Assembly: GCA_964020155.1 (NCBI GenBank)
Contig: OZ026547.1
Location: 6,198,009-6,262,008, forward strand
Direction of reading: 5' to 3'
From: Chondrilla cf. caribensis
Taxonomy: Eukaryota > Porifera > Demospongiae > Chondrillida > Chondrillidae
Length of the DNA stretch: 64,000 nt
Within the stretch, counting starts at the first letter, position 1. Each line of letters begins with the position of its first letter. The notes under the pieces were generated by a model that saw only the letters and a list, made by a program, of their open reading frames with translations, did not search any database and was not told where the DNA came from. This document shows, in pieces, positions 19,098 to 31,959 of this stretch. Made by a program: the position numbers and the translations under genes.

Positions 19098-21841
19098 ATG
19101 GCTACAAGCATTCAGGTCTTTGTACTAGTGGCTATTTTGTTTTGTGTGGTGACTACCAGTATGGGGGATACCACTGATTGGCAAAAGGCATTTTCACAAC
19201 TTGAAAACAAAGTGATGGAGCAACAAGAAGAAATCAAGTCACTTCACCTGATAATAGAACATTTGGAGAAGAGACTAGAACAACTTGAAGTGAAAGGTGA
19301 GTTAAGTGAGGTTCAGATACAACCCTACTCATCTACTACAACACTCTTCATGCCTATCAGTCAGGACTATCCTCCTGTTGAGTATGTAGTTTATAGCTTT
19401 ACTTCATTGTAAGATGTCACCCCACATTAGTGAGGGTCAAGTACACTATTAATGGAGAATGGTGAATTCAACTGTTGTTACACTGGAGACAAAAAAATCC
19501 AAGTTTTTGCGCATTCACTATTGGCAGTTGGATGTACAGGCATGAATCACTTAGTATGGTCATTAAAAACGGAATTCGATTGCAATAAACTTGTAGTGTT
19601 TCCTCCCCCACATCAGAATTCATTGGGTGCCATTTTCAGGTCGCAAAATATATTACTTTCGGCAAATTCTTTACGCTGAAATTCTACTTAAACTTCTAAT
19701 TCTCCTTACTTCTATATCCCCCCCGATTTCAGGTATATAATACTAAGGTACTCACTATGTCATAATTGCAAATGTCTGTGAAGATTCACACAGCATGGCT
19801 GCCCAGGTAGATGAATTGGTGATCCCTAAGGAACAAAACTAATTGTGAGCGGATCTGAGAAAAGGGACATCTTATGCACTTTCGTGTTTTTGCGTTTTTT
19901 CACATCATTTGAATGCTCCATCACAGAGCATTACGATGCCGTTTTCGGAATTGCGCATTTTGTTCACGAGATATACTGAGTTTTATTGCCATGCATAAAA
20001 GCTTTGGTGCGTGCGAACGAGCTACTTCCGGTAGCCTATTACAGTCTCCGTAAATTATGAATGAATGACGTCATGTAAGTTAGAAATGGCGCCGGCTTCA
20101 TGTCCTCGATGTGTATTTCGTTTCTTTAAGCGGTTTTAGGGACAAGAAGAGTTGTTCGATATTCTATATTGTACAATTTCTTCTATTTGCAGCATTTGTA
20201 TAATTGCGAACGAATATTCGGTTGCGCGCCTTATCAGCGGCAAGGTGCGAATATCTCCGTCTAGAAAAATGGCGCATTTCCGCTAGGTGCAAAATGCACT
20301 ATATCTTCAAAACGCAACATCGTATAGTCACGACGCTTGCAGAGAACATTCTACTAAAGCTTAAGATGATATTTATTGAAAAAACGGGAATTCGATAAAA
20401 TTCACACGAAAACATGTTTTGACCCGTATCAGGGTTTACGAAAACAACCAAAGATGTCCCTTTTCTCAGATCCGCTCACAATTAAGTGTTTACAAAAAAA
20501 AACGAAATTATAATGTAATCATACTAGTATATAGTACAGTTAAGAAAACAATAATTTCCTTCACCTTCTTTCACTTAACAGTTAACCTTTATCCACTAAC
20601 CATCACCGGTAGTTTTCTCATTACATAATTATTAATACTTAACATATATTACCAATGACAGTGAATTGCATAATTCATGAATGATCTGTCCAAGAGTTGG
20701 TTGACTAGATCCAGGAAGACGAGAGAAGCCCCTATGTCTTTTGTACTTATGAATCGTTCCTCAAACACTCACTTTCAAGTTATTCTTCTTCAACGATTAG
20801 AAATTTATTACGTACTATTGACGGTTATCCGTTAATAGTCATCGGTTAACGGTTACCAGAAATCAGTTAACTTTTAACCACTAAGAGTGATTAACCGTTA
20901 TCGCATTAACAGGTAATTGTATCCGTTAACGTTTTGTTTTTTTCTGAACCGTACCGTATAGTGTAAAATGACTCTTTGTTGGCAGGAGGAACTGAAAGGC
21001 AAGTGTCCTATAACATAATATAGTTATATGACACTTGCCTTTCAGTTCCTCTGTAGCCTGTCTTTTAGTATATACTTTGCCTTTCAGTATATAGTTTGTA
21101 TACATACAACCTATGTATACAAACATACAAAACTCACATCCTATTATGAATAGAGTATGTACTAATCCATATAATAACCATGATGCTAATGTGGATTATA
21201 TTATAGGATTATTGTTTTTAATAGATGAACTCCTGGAAAGATCTAGACGACAAGATGATGTTTGCAAGTGTCCCCCTGGACCAAAAGGGGTTAGAGGAAC
21301 ACCAGGACTGAATGGGCTAAACGGAACAAAGGGTGAAAAGGGAGACCCAGGTCTAAATGGGGAGAAAGGAGAGTTAGGACTGCCAGGATCTCCAGGACCC
21401 CAAGGACTTAACGGTACAAAAGGTGAACATGGAGAAAAAGGACAACCAGGGAATGTTGGACAAAAAGGTGAACCAGGAATGAAAGGAGGCAGAGGAGTAC
21501 CAGGACGCAATGGAACAAAAGGTGAACAAGGAGAATCAGGACAACCAGGAAGTGATGGACAGCAAGGTGAACCAGGACTGAAAGGAGAGGAAGGACTACA
21601 GGGAGAGCAAGGTCCGAAAGGAAACAAGGGCAAGAAAGGGAGAATAGGAGAGCCAGGACCACAAGGAATTAATGGAACAAAGGGTGAACGAGGAGAAAAT
21701 GGACAACCAGGGAATGTTGGACAGAAAGGTGATTCAGGACTGAAAGGAGGGCAAGGTCCAAGAGGAAAAAGGGGAAAGCAAGGGAAAAAGGGAGAGAAAG
21801 GGGAAAGGGGAGAGCAAGAAAGACCAGGGAAACCGAACTAA
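19098..21841 (+). CDS. U2: coiled-coil / collagen-like protein, 271 aa
   Basis: Exons 19098-19296 and 21225-21841; the acceptor is TTAATAG. The 1,928-bp intron is the longest in the array because it carries a 635-bp MITE (19845-20479), a GTTAAC-rich repeat and a 66-nt hairpin. Domain order is as in U1: signal peptide, coiled coil, [10 protein letters not shown] with R-S-R-R, then VCKC with one extra Asp before it. About 62 triplets follow, the last reading ERP where the Gly is lost, ending GKPN. The Asn-Gly-Thr sequons are kept. The C-terminal tail of U7/U8 (NGTDCEI...) is lost: after the TAA, bases 21847-21857 still read GAACAGATTGT. Closest relative is U5. Confidence 0.83.
19845..20479 (+). 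mobile_element. 635-bp MITE family B in U2 intron
   Basis: 29-bp perfect inverted ends starting GTGAGCGGATCTGAGAAAAG, flanked by AATT (19841-19844 and 20480-20483). The U5 intron at about 32780-32792 reads ACTAATTAAGTG, an empty site with one AATT. No protein is encoded. The inside shares AAAAATGGCG-ATTTCCG with family A. Confidence 0.9.
20528..20960 (+). repeat. GTTAAC-rich inverted repeat in U2 intron
   Basis: The left end near TATAGTACAGTTAAGAAAAC is roughly complementary to the right end TCTGAACCGTACCGTATA. Many GTTAAC, CCGTTA and AACGG words lie between. An equivalent is in the U5 intron (about 32834-33271) and is absent from U3, U6 and U7. Probably an old transposon; AACGG words resemble Myb sites, which may be coincidence. 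Confidence 0.5.
20986..21051 (+). repeat. 66-nt hairpin in U2 intron
   Basis: A 22-bp perfect stem (20986-21007 with 21030-21051) is extended by one mismatch and six more pairs (21009-21014 with 21023-21028) around an eight-base loop. A related hairpin is in the U5 intron at 33300-33362. It could be a small-RNA precursor or a tiny foldback element. Confidence 0.7.
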
Positions 21842-23654
21842 TTGAACAGATTGTGAAAAGGGTGAACTACTGGAAATTAGACATAATAAAGAGACACCTA
21901 CAAGGTAGGAATAAAAAAAACTTCAGATTTCAAATTAAAGAAATAAAATTAATATAACTATTTACTCATACCATTCAACTATAAAACTCTATGATACTGA
22001 GCTTTTTCACAGTAATTAATCGGATCAGAATGTCTACCTTGTATGAAATATAGTCTTAATAAGCATCTAATCATTGGGAATTTACATAATTGAGGTCACC
22101 ATTGTACTATCTTGAGGTGAAGTGTACATTACAGAGAATATGCATTGCATATACCTTGGTGGGTGCATGTGTGTGTTCTGTGGTTGTGCATGTGTTTGCA
22201 TGGTTGAGCGTTGAGTATCATGGAATAGGTGTGACTTCAATACAGCTAGGACGGTTTTGTTTGAACTCTTGAAATTTTAGCTGTGATTAAACATATACAT
22301 AAAGTTACAAGTACACACGGGATTAGTATTGAACATCGACCACTTGTGTTTGTACCTGTGGACATACCAGCAAGCGTAGCAAACATTGCCTTGAATATTT
22401 TATCTCTACTGCTTAGTGCACAGCCAGGAGGGGTACACGAAGGATAGACTAAAACGAGATTATTTGAATAAGCTTCTAACAAAATTACTCTACATCATCG
22501 TTCATACTATTATGATACTAACTACACAGTTTTTCTCTGCCACCAGTAAACCTCAGTTGAGGTTCACTGTGGGTCAGACTCTTAGGGTGAGATGGGGACA
22601 TCGGGCACTAAGACCACTCAGAACTGGTTGACTTACACACCTGATTCACAGTAATAATGTATCATAGATTTCGTTTCAAATGTCCTACTGCAATAAATGT
22701 TGATGTTTTCATTACTTCATGTTGTTTCAATTATTGGATCATAATAAGATGCATACATAAGGATATTCACTTACTTTCCATAATTATTACAAAGACACAC
22801 TTTTGGACATCAAGGAGTACTATAGGAACTTCTGGACAACCAGGAGTACTGGGAAATATTGAAGACACAAAAATGAGTGCACGTTAGAGGATTCAGTCTA
22901 TCCTTACAAGTGCAAATTCAATAATGGGAAGACATAACTATAGTGTTTATTCAATTAGTGATGCAACTATGCATGTATTGATAATATTACATGGATAAGT
23001 ACATACAATGGACGAAATAAGAATGTCACACAAGTCACTGCACATGTTTATGACATCTAGTCTACTTTTCAGGTGCTAACATCGATATATTACACCTAAT
23101 ATCCATCACAACAAAGGCAATATGCCCATTATGCATTGCCAAGATTTAGAATTTGGGTCAAAATTTGAGTGCAAACAGCTTCATGGAAAGTTATAAACCT
23201 ATAAGGTATGCCTAAGTCATTCCAGTACAAGTGGCAGTAGATCAATGAGTTAACATTAATTACTTGTTTCAGAGGGAAGAACAGAACTTAGGAATGGAAT
23301 GAGTCTTCGAATGATTCGAAAATTCAAATAAGCCCACACTCCAAGGATTAAGAAGGTACATATGATATTACACACACACACACATACACACACACACACA
23401 AACTAATTATAAGACACCCCACCCTTCAATCATCTTGCTTATACCAAGGCAGAATTACTAGGGCTTCCACAATTCTCATTCTCTGTTCATGTCAAAAGAT
23501 ACTCATACTATTATCATTATTATTATTCATTGAGCAGACCTACAAATACACAATGAATATCATTGAAAGTGGCCCTGTTCTCAGTCTGCCTGTTTGGCTG
23601 TGGTGACCACAAACTAGCACTGACAAACGTCGAACATTGACTGAAGCTACAGTT
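21842..23654 (+). other. U2-U3 intergenic
   Basis: It contains the conserved 3' flank, a conserved block open in one frame (about 22335-22446, VFVPVDIP...QPGGVHEG), a second block (about 22543-22631, with the palindrome CCTCAGTTGAGG), a relict Gly-X-Y exon (about 22805-22876), a short (CA)n tract (23370-23401), and the promoter block of U3. The U3 promoter lacks the TATA-like box: TTCTCAGTCTGCC at 23579-23591. Confidence 0.6.
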
Positions 23655-26136
23655 ATGGCTCCAAGCATTCAGGTCTTTGTACAAGTGGCTATTTTTTGCT
23701 GTGTGGTGACTACCTGTATGGGGGGTACCACTGATTGGCAAAAGGCTTTTTCACAACTTGAAAACAAAGTGATGGTACAAGAAGAAGAAATCAAGTCACT
23801 TCACCAGATAATAGAACAGTTGGAGAAGAGACTAGAACAACTTGAAGTGAAAGGTGAGTTTGTTGAGGTTCAAATACAACCTGCACTCCCTACTCTTCAT
23901 GCCTGTCAGTCAAGGTTATCCTCCTGTTGTTTATAGAATTTATGGGTTAAATTCATTGTAAGATGCCACCCCACATTGGTGAGTGGCAATTTGCAAGAAG
24001 GTACACTATTAAAATTTAATTGAGAATGGTGAATTCAACCGTTGTATCAATGGAGAATGATGCCAAGTATTTCTGAATTCACTATTGACAGTTTGATGCA
24101 CAGGCATGAATCACTGGTGTGGTCATTAAAAAGGAATTCGATTGCGATAATAACTTGTGGGGCTTCCCCGCTCAAACCAGAAATCATTGGGTGCCACCTT
24201 CAGGTTGCGAAAGACCATAGACCAAGAATATTAATTTCGGCAGTTTTGGTGCTAAAATATCACTCCAATTTCCATTTCTCGTTATTCCCATAGCAGACAT
24301 CTTGCAGGCTACTATTATGCTAGGTGTGCACTATGTGCAAATATATTATTCCGACATAATAAATGTCTGTGAAAATTCACACAGCACGGCTGCCCATTTT
24401 GATGTCCTCATTGAATTGATGAACCCTAATAAACAAATCAAAAGTGATTACAAGTAAGCAACGAAAATTCTAGTGTAATAATAACAGTGTAATATAATAC
24501 AAAATGACTTTTTTGTTGGCAGGAGGAACTGGAAGGCAAGCATTCTATAACAATTGATAACAAGCTCAGATAAACCTCTTCACAAATATGTCTGAGTTGG
24601 TACCACTAATACATAAAAAATCATAAAAAAATGAACTCACTTTCACATACAGGAGAATCCCTCATTGTTGTCCATGTGATATATATTATTTGTACAAACT
24701 CACATCCTACACTGAATACAGAATGTCCCAATCCACATTCATTTATGCGGGCAATTTGAATTGTGACCGTCCACGCGAAAAGGGTCATATTCGCGCATCT
24801 GACGGAAATCGAGTTTTTGATATCATTTGAAAGCTCGGACATAGCTACGTCGAATAGTGTAAGCAGCGGCTTCATATCTGCTTCCGTTCTTAAGTTACGG
24901 CACTTAAAATGGATAAGTTTCAGAGCTACGCATTCGAGAAAACAAGCAACTTCCGTTTTCTTGCATGATTCCGTGTACTAGCTGTCACATGACACGAACA
25001 CTGTGTCAAGGCGAACTCTAATGACATTCATAGCTCCGTATTACTATAAAAATGGCGTATTTCCGGCAGTATGTATTTTGAAAATTCGAAATCATTCGCA
25101 CAAAACGATCCAATTCATGACGGTCACACCATGAAAAGTTAGAAAAGTATATTTTGAACAATATTAACCTATAACCGCAAATTCGACGAAAGCGCACGAA
25201 ATTCTTTATCACCTCCATACTCAAATGTTTACATAGCGCGAATATGACCCTTTTCGCGTGGACGGTCACGATTATATTGGTTTATTGTTTTTAACAGATA
25301 AACTTACGGAAAGAACTAGATGACAAGATAGTTGCAGTTGTTCACCTGGACCAAAAGGGGTTAGAGGAACACCAGGACTGAATGGGGTAAATGGAACAAA
25401 GGGTGAAAAGGGAGACCCAGGAACCCAAGGACAACAAGGACTCAATGGAACGAAGGGTGGACGTGGAGAAACAGGACAATCAGGGCTGAAAGGAGAGCAA
25501 GGTCCAAGAGGAAAAAAGGGAAATCGAGGGGAAAAGGGAGAGCCAGGAATACCAGGACCACAAGGACTTAATGGAGCGAAGGGAGAAAAGGGTGAACTAG
25601 GAGATCAAGGAGTTAATGGAACAAATGGTGAACGAGGAGAAACAGGACGACCAGGAAGTGATGGACAAAACGGTGAACCAGGACTGAAAGGAGAGCAAGG
25701 TCCAAGAGGAAAAAAGGGAAATCGAGGGGAAAAGGGAGAGCCAGGAATACCAGGACCACAAGGACTTAATGGAACGAAGGGAGAAAAGGGTGAACTAGGA
25801 GATCAAGGAGTTAATGGAACAAATGGTGAACGAGGAGAAACAGGACGACCAGGAAATGTTGGACAGAAAGGTGAATCAGGACTGAAAGGAGACACAGGAG
25901 TGCCTGGACTTAATGGAACAAAAGGTGAACGCGGAGAAACAGGACAACCAGGAAGTGATGGACAGAAAGGTGAACCAGGACTGAAAGGAGAGCAAGGTCC
26001 AAGAGGAAACAAGGGAAATCGAGGGGAAAAGGGAGAGCCAGGAATACCAGGACCACCGAGATATAATGGAACAGATTGTGAAATAGCCCAACTAGCAGAA
26101 ATCATATGTAATGAAGAGACAGCTCCAAAGCAGTAA
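23655..26136 (+). pseudogene. U3: coiled-coil / collagen-like gene with a premature stop
   Basis: Exons 23655-23853 and 25298-26136. The joined frame has 346 codons with a single TGA at 25321-25323, where all other units have CGA (second-last Arg of the R-x-R-R site). The change is a C-to-T transition at a CpG. Everything after it stays open: about 80 triplets and the tail YNGTDCEIAQLAEIICN. The product would stop after about 74 residues, giving a signal peptide and coiled coil only. Because no other lesion is visible, the loss is recent, or a readthrough or sequencing error is possible. The intron (1,444 bp) carries MITE A. The exon 2 text is very close to U7 but shorter. The promoter is of the TATA-less class. 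Confidence 0.82.
24763..25269 (+). mobile_element. 507-bp MITE family A in U3 intron
   Basis: 34-bp perfect inverted ends starting GTGACCGTCCACGCGAAAAG. The flanks are AATT on the left and GATT on the right (AATT on both sides in the U7 copy). No protein is encoded; open frames starting MTVHAKRV on each strand are just the inverted ends. It ends 28 bases before the exon 2 acceptor. Confidence 0.92.
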
Positions 26137-28184
26137 ACGTATGCATTCTCCACACATTTATATACAAACATCAGATTTGAAATTAAAGAAACAAATATAA
26201 CTAACATTAACTCATACCATTCAACAGTAAAACTTCATAATACTGAGTTTTTTCACAGTAATTAATCAGATCAGAATGTCTACCTTGTACAAAATATAGT
26301 TTCAATAATGTCCAATCAGAGGAAATCTACATACACATTGTACTATCTCGAAGTGAAGTGTTCATAATAGAGAAGATCCATTGCATATCCCTTTGTAAGT
26401 GCATGTGTTTGCATGTTTATTCGTAGAGTATCATGGAAATGGTGTCTTTCTAATACAGTTTAGTTTGAACTCTTGAAACTTTAGCTGAGAAGGACATAGA
26501 TATGAAGCTACATGTACGTATGAGATCTTATCACACATTGACCACTTTCGTTTGTGCCTGTGGACATACCAGTAAGCATAGCAATCTGTACTGCTTAGTA
26601 CACAGCCAGGAGGGGTATATGAATGACAGATTAAAACGAGATTAGTCAAAAAAGGCACAAACACAAGTATTCCCTTTTGAAGGACTATATAATTCCTGAA
26701 ACTACAATAGTGAATTCTTATTGTCACTGATGGAGAAGCTATCTCTTGTAAGATTGTTCATACCATTATTACACTAATTATGCAGTTATTATGCTAACTA
26801 CACAGTTTTTCTCTACCACCAGTGAACTTCAGTTGAGGTCACGTTCACTGTGAGTCACACTCCCCGAGTCAGGTTCAATAGGGACATCGGGGTCAAAGTC
26901 CACCTGAACCTGGTTGGCTTGTACACCGCAGTAATAATGTGCTATATATTTCATTTCAAATGTCCTGCTGTTCCTAATTTTGATGTTTTTATTATTTCAT
27001 GTTGTTTCCATTATTGGATCATAATAAGATGCATATAAATATATTGTTTCAATATAATTATTGTAAAGACACATATGGTAGGCGCCAAAATAAACTTTGC
27101 GTTCCATTCCATCTAAACGCAGCTTCGTACTTTTTGCCTACGGAAAAAAAAAACAAAAACGGAACCGAAAGAAATGGGAACTTGCAAAAAGACGGAGAGA
27201 ACGAAGTGTGTTGATTTGAACGTATTCTATCAAAAGACAGAACGATTTGGCTAGATATTTGATTATAAAGGTCTCATCGCTTTAGTACCGAATAAAACTA
27301 CCACAAACGGATTCATCTAAGCAGTGGAGGCATCTTCCGGAATGAAAAAATGGCGTTTCTCGATCGATCGATCCAGTGAACTCACCTCTTGATAAATTTA
27401 CATATTATGACCCATCCTTGATGTACAAATTCCTTATTCTCTCAAACAAACTTGGATAGTAGGACCACAAGGAACTTCTGGACAACCAGGAGTACTAGGA
27501 ACTTCCTGACAACCAGGAGTACTGGGAGATTTTGAAGACACACAAGTGAGTGCACTTTAGAGGATTCAGTCTAGCCTTACAAGTACAAATTCAATAATGG
27601 GATAACATAGTTATTATTCAATAATATTATTAGTGGTACAGCTGTGCATGTATTGATAATAATATTATATGGATAAGTTGACATACAATGGACAGATAAG
27701 AATGTAACACAAGTGAATGCACATGTTCATGATGTCAAATCTGCTTTCGGGGTGCTAAAAATGATAAATGACAGTTGATATCCGTCATAACATAGGCAAT
27801 ACGCACATTATGCATTGCCTAGATTTAGAATTCGGGTTAACATTTGAGTGCAAACAGCTTCATTGAAAGTTATAAACCTATAAGGTATGCCTAAGTCATT
27901 CCAGTGCAAGTGGCAGTAGATCAATGAGTTAACATTAATTACTTGTTTCAGAGGGAAGAACAGAACCTAGGAATGGAATGAGTCTTCGAATGAAGAATTC
28001 AAATAGGTCTCACATTCAGCAGTCTGTTAGCATGTGTCAAGTGAGCATGCACTTGCAACTCGAACAATTTAAACACCAATGAACCAGTGAATGTACACAT
28101 GGAAGTACAGTAACCATAACTTACAACACACTCCAAGGATTATTAAGAATGTTATGTACTCCAAGGACTAAGAATGTACATATG

Positions 28185-28190
<6 letters not shown>

Positions 28191-28260
<70 letters not shown>
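28191..28260 (+). repeat. (CA)n microsatellite upstream of U4
   Basis: Uninterrupted CA repeat of about 70 bases. Confidence 0.95.
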
Positions 28261-28265
<5 letters not shown>

Positions 28266-28414
28266 CCCAACCTGGACACCCTTCAATCAACTTGTTTACA
28301 CCAAGACAGAATTACTAAGGCTTTTACAATTCCTATTATCACTATAGTTATTCATTGAGCAGACCTACAAATACACAATGAATATCATTAAAGGTGGCCT
28401 TGTTCTCAGATGAC

Positions 28415-28422
28415 TATAAAAT
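28415..28422 (+). promoter_or_regulatory. TATA-like box of U4
   Basis: TATAAAAT, 73 bases before the ATG, in the conserved promoter block. Confidence 0.55.
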
Positions 28423-28487
28423 CTGTCTGTTCTGTTGTGGTTACCACAAACTACCACTGACAAACTTCGAGTACTGAAGCTACAGTT

Positions 28488-29976
28488 ATGGCTCCAAGCA
28501 TTCAGGTCTTTGTACAAGTGGCTATTATTTGCTGTGTGGTGACTACCAGTATGGGGGGTACCACTGATTGGCAAAAGGCTTTTTCACAACTTGAAAACAA
28601 AGTGATGGTACAACAAGAAGAAATCAAGTCACTTCACCTGATAATAGAACAGTTGGAGAAGAGACTAGAACAACTTGAAGTAAAAGGTGAGTTTGTTGAG
28701 GTTCAAATACAACCTGCAGTCCCTACTCTTCATTAGTTAGTTAGTTCGAACCTCCCTTTATGGGTTTATTTCATGTAAGATGTCACCCCACATTGGTTAG
28801 TTGTAAGAAAGTACACTATTAAATGGAGAATGGTGAATTCAACCCTTGTATCAATGGAGAAAATTCTGAATTCTGAATAACTATTGACACCATTCTACAG
28901 TTGGATGTACAGGCATGAATCACTTGGTGTGGCCATTGATAAAGGATTTCAATCGCGATGAAAACTTGTGGGGCTTCTTCTCCCACACCAGAATTCCTCG
29001 GGTGCCATTTTCAGGTCGCAAAAGACCATCACTGAAAATATTACTTTCACCAAAGTCTTGGCGCTAAAATTGTACACCAATTTCTAATTCTTGTTATTTC
29101 TATAGCAGGCATTTTTCAGTATACTATTATGCTAGGTGTGTACTATGTCAGAATATTATAATATTGTAACATAATTGCAAATGTTTGAGAAAATTCACAC
29201 AGCATGGCTGCCCATTTAGATGTCCTCAATAATGAATTGATGAACCCTAATAATTAAAAATCAAAAAAAATGTTTTTAAAAATCAATGAAAATTATAGTA
29301 TAATTACCGTATAGTCTATATTGAATACAGTATGTCCTAATCCATATATCATCATGCTGCTAATTTGGATTATATAGGTTTATTGCTGTTAACAGATAAA
29401 CTCCCAGAAAGAACTAGAAGACAAGATGTTTGCAATTGTCCACTTGGACCAAAAGGGGCTAGAGGAACACCGGGAGTGAATGGGATAAATGGAACAAAGG
29501 GTGAAAAAGGAGACCCAGGGCCACATGGGGAGAGGGGTGAAGAAGGAGAGTTAGGACTGCCAGGACCCCAAGGACCACAAGGACTTAATGGAACAAAAGG
29601 TGAACGAGGACAAATAGGCCAACCAGGGAATGTTGGACAGAAAGGTGAACCAGGAATGAATGGAGAGAAAGGACTACAGGGAGAGCAAGGTCCAAGAGGA
29701 AGTCAGGGGAAGAAGGGGAAACAGGGAAATAATGGAACGAAGGGGGAACATGGAGAAAAAGGAAAACCAGGAAGTGATGGGCGAAAAGGTGAACAAGGAC
29801 TGAAAGGAGACATAGGGGTGCCTGGAGTGAATGGAACTAAAGGTGAACGAGGAGAAACAGGACAACCAGGAAGTGATGGACAGAAAGGTGAGCCAGGACT
29901 GAAAGGAGAGCAAGGTCCAAGAGGAGACAAGGGAGAAAAGGGAGAGGCAGGAAAACAAGGGTCAATATCAATGTGA
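28488..29976 (+). CDS. U4: coiled-coil / collagen-like protein, 259 aa
   Basis: Exons 28488-28686 and 29396-29976; intron 709 bp. Same length and layout as U1, with LPERTRRQD, VCNC, about 58 triplets and the end GSISM. Differences from U1 are scattered, such as GLPGPQGPQ for GLPGSPGPQ and EEGELG for EKGELG. Asn-Gly-Thr sequons are retained. A candidate AATAAA lies at about 30006. Its flanks downstream also match U1, apart from the 272-bp insertion, so the whole unit is the higher-order partner of U1. Confidence 0.85.
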
Positions 29977-31539
29977 AAAGAGTGAACTAGGAGAATGCAG
30001 ATGCAATAAAATGACACATACAAAGTAGGAAAATTACGCATTTTCCAGACTTACACACATCAGATTTCAAATTTAAGAAAAAAATATAACTAACTATTCA
30101 CTCATACCATTATACTATGAAACTCTATAATACTGAGGTTTTTCACAGTAATTAATGTCAACATTGTATGAAATATAGTCTTAATAAGCATCTAATCAGA
30201 GGAAATCTACATAATTGAGGTCATCGAAGAGAAGTGTTTCTAATAGAGAAGATGCATTGCATATCCCTTGGCATGTGCGCATGTGTTATATGGTTGTGTG
30301 TGGTTGTGTGTGGTTGTGTGTGGTTGTGCATGTGTGTGTGTGTGGAGTATCATGGAAATGGTCTCTCTTCGATACAGCTAGGACGGTTCTGTTTAAAGTC
30401 TTGAAATCTTTTCTGTGATTAAACACAGACATGAAGCTACATGTACATATGTACATATTCCTTCATGTGATTAGTCAATTACTCAATTGGTTACATTCAC
30501 CGATAATCAATTTGATACCGACAGTTAAATGATTATGTACCAATGACGCCAATTGGTGTCTGTATGTGAAATAGTGGAGTATAGTGTGTGGATGTGGTCA
30601 GTAAGGAATGCAGATTTCTGAGACCCCTTCTGTAACAAAACTATTCTAATGTGCCCTTGAGTGTGAAAGCATTGTGGGCAGCCTGGAGGAATATGCATTT
30701 GAACCCAAGCTGTCATTTTCCTGCTTATTGAATGCAAAACTTTGTCCATTATGCAGTGCACACATGGAAGTACAGTAACCATAACTTGTTGTATGGTTAA
30801 GGGGAGTATCAAAGGGCAAAACTGTGCATTTGCTTCTGATGCTGCACACTGTTGACCACAAGTTTGCAGTATCAACTAAGTGCCCATCGCTAATCAAAAC
30901 AATCGACCACAATTTAAAAATCTCACTCAATTGTCTGGCTTCATAACATCAATCATGAACTCAATGCCAATACATACTCTTCAACAGTAAGTATAACATG
31001 TACAAATTATTAATTTTAGAGATAAGAAATCTACGAAGGTTCCTAAAAGTCAGCAAAATGTCCCGGATGTCTAACTGCTTTTTGGGTGCTAACACCCGCA
31101 CATGCGAACGCTCAATATCCATTGCAACAGCGGCAAAATGCTGATTTTGAATCGCCGTGTATAAAAAAATCAGGTGGAATTTAAGCACAACAAATTTGCC
31201 GAATAGAATCTAGATATTAAGCAAAGGTCTAAACTTGTAAGAGATGCCACACAAGTGCAGGGGGAGGTCAAATTACTTTGTGAGGGAGGGTTAGTTTTGC
31301 ATCTCTTGAATAACATCACGAATGAGAAAATAGAAGAACAGGAGCTAAGAATGAAATGCGTCTTCGAATGAAAATTCAAATAAGCGCCCATAACAAGTCA
31401 GTTACAGTACGTCCAAGTGCGCATTGGTCTCTTTATTGCATGTGCCCTCGTGACTGGAGCAATAAATACGCCACTTGGACATACTGTAACCATAATTTAC
31501 AGCATACTACAATGATTGTTATGTATGTATGATATCACA

Positions 31540-31790
<251 letters not shown>

Positions 31791-31959
31791 CACTTGTACT
31801 CGCACACGCAATCAACACCAAGGTAGAATTACTAAGACTTCCACAATTCCCATTATCTGCTCATATCAAAAGATAGCGTAGTATTTTAAAGTTATTCATT
31901 GAGCAGACTAAGAAATACACAATGAATATCATTAAAAGTGGGCATGTTCTCACAGTGAC

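Larger units (their letters stand above)
26137..28487 (+). other. U3-U4 intergenic
   Basis: It holds the conserved 3' flank with a shortened VPVDIP block (its AACATTGCC segment is deleted near 26583), then a segment unique to this interval (about 27075-27455) with GATCGATCGATC and AAAAAATGGCGTTTC, possibly a worn MITE. A relict Gly-X-Y exon with intact donor follows at 27462-27545, then a (CA)n tract (28191-28260). Confidence 0.55.

Noticed and set aside
20528..20960. GTTAAC/AACGG cluster considered as a Myb-bound intronic enhancer
   Set aside because: The segment has roughly complementary ends and is present only in the U2/U5 lineage, so a transposon remnant explains it better; binding cannot be judged from sequence.
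24763..25269. Two open frames starting MTVHAKRVIFA on opposite strands
   Set aside because: They are the two inverted ends of MITE A read outward to inward; not genes.
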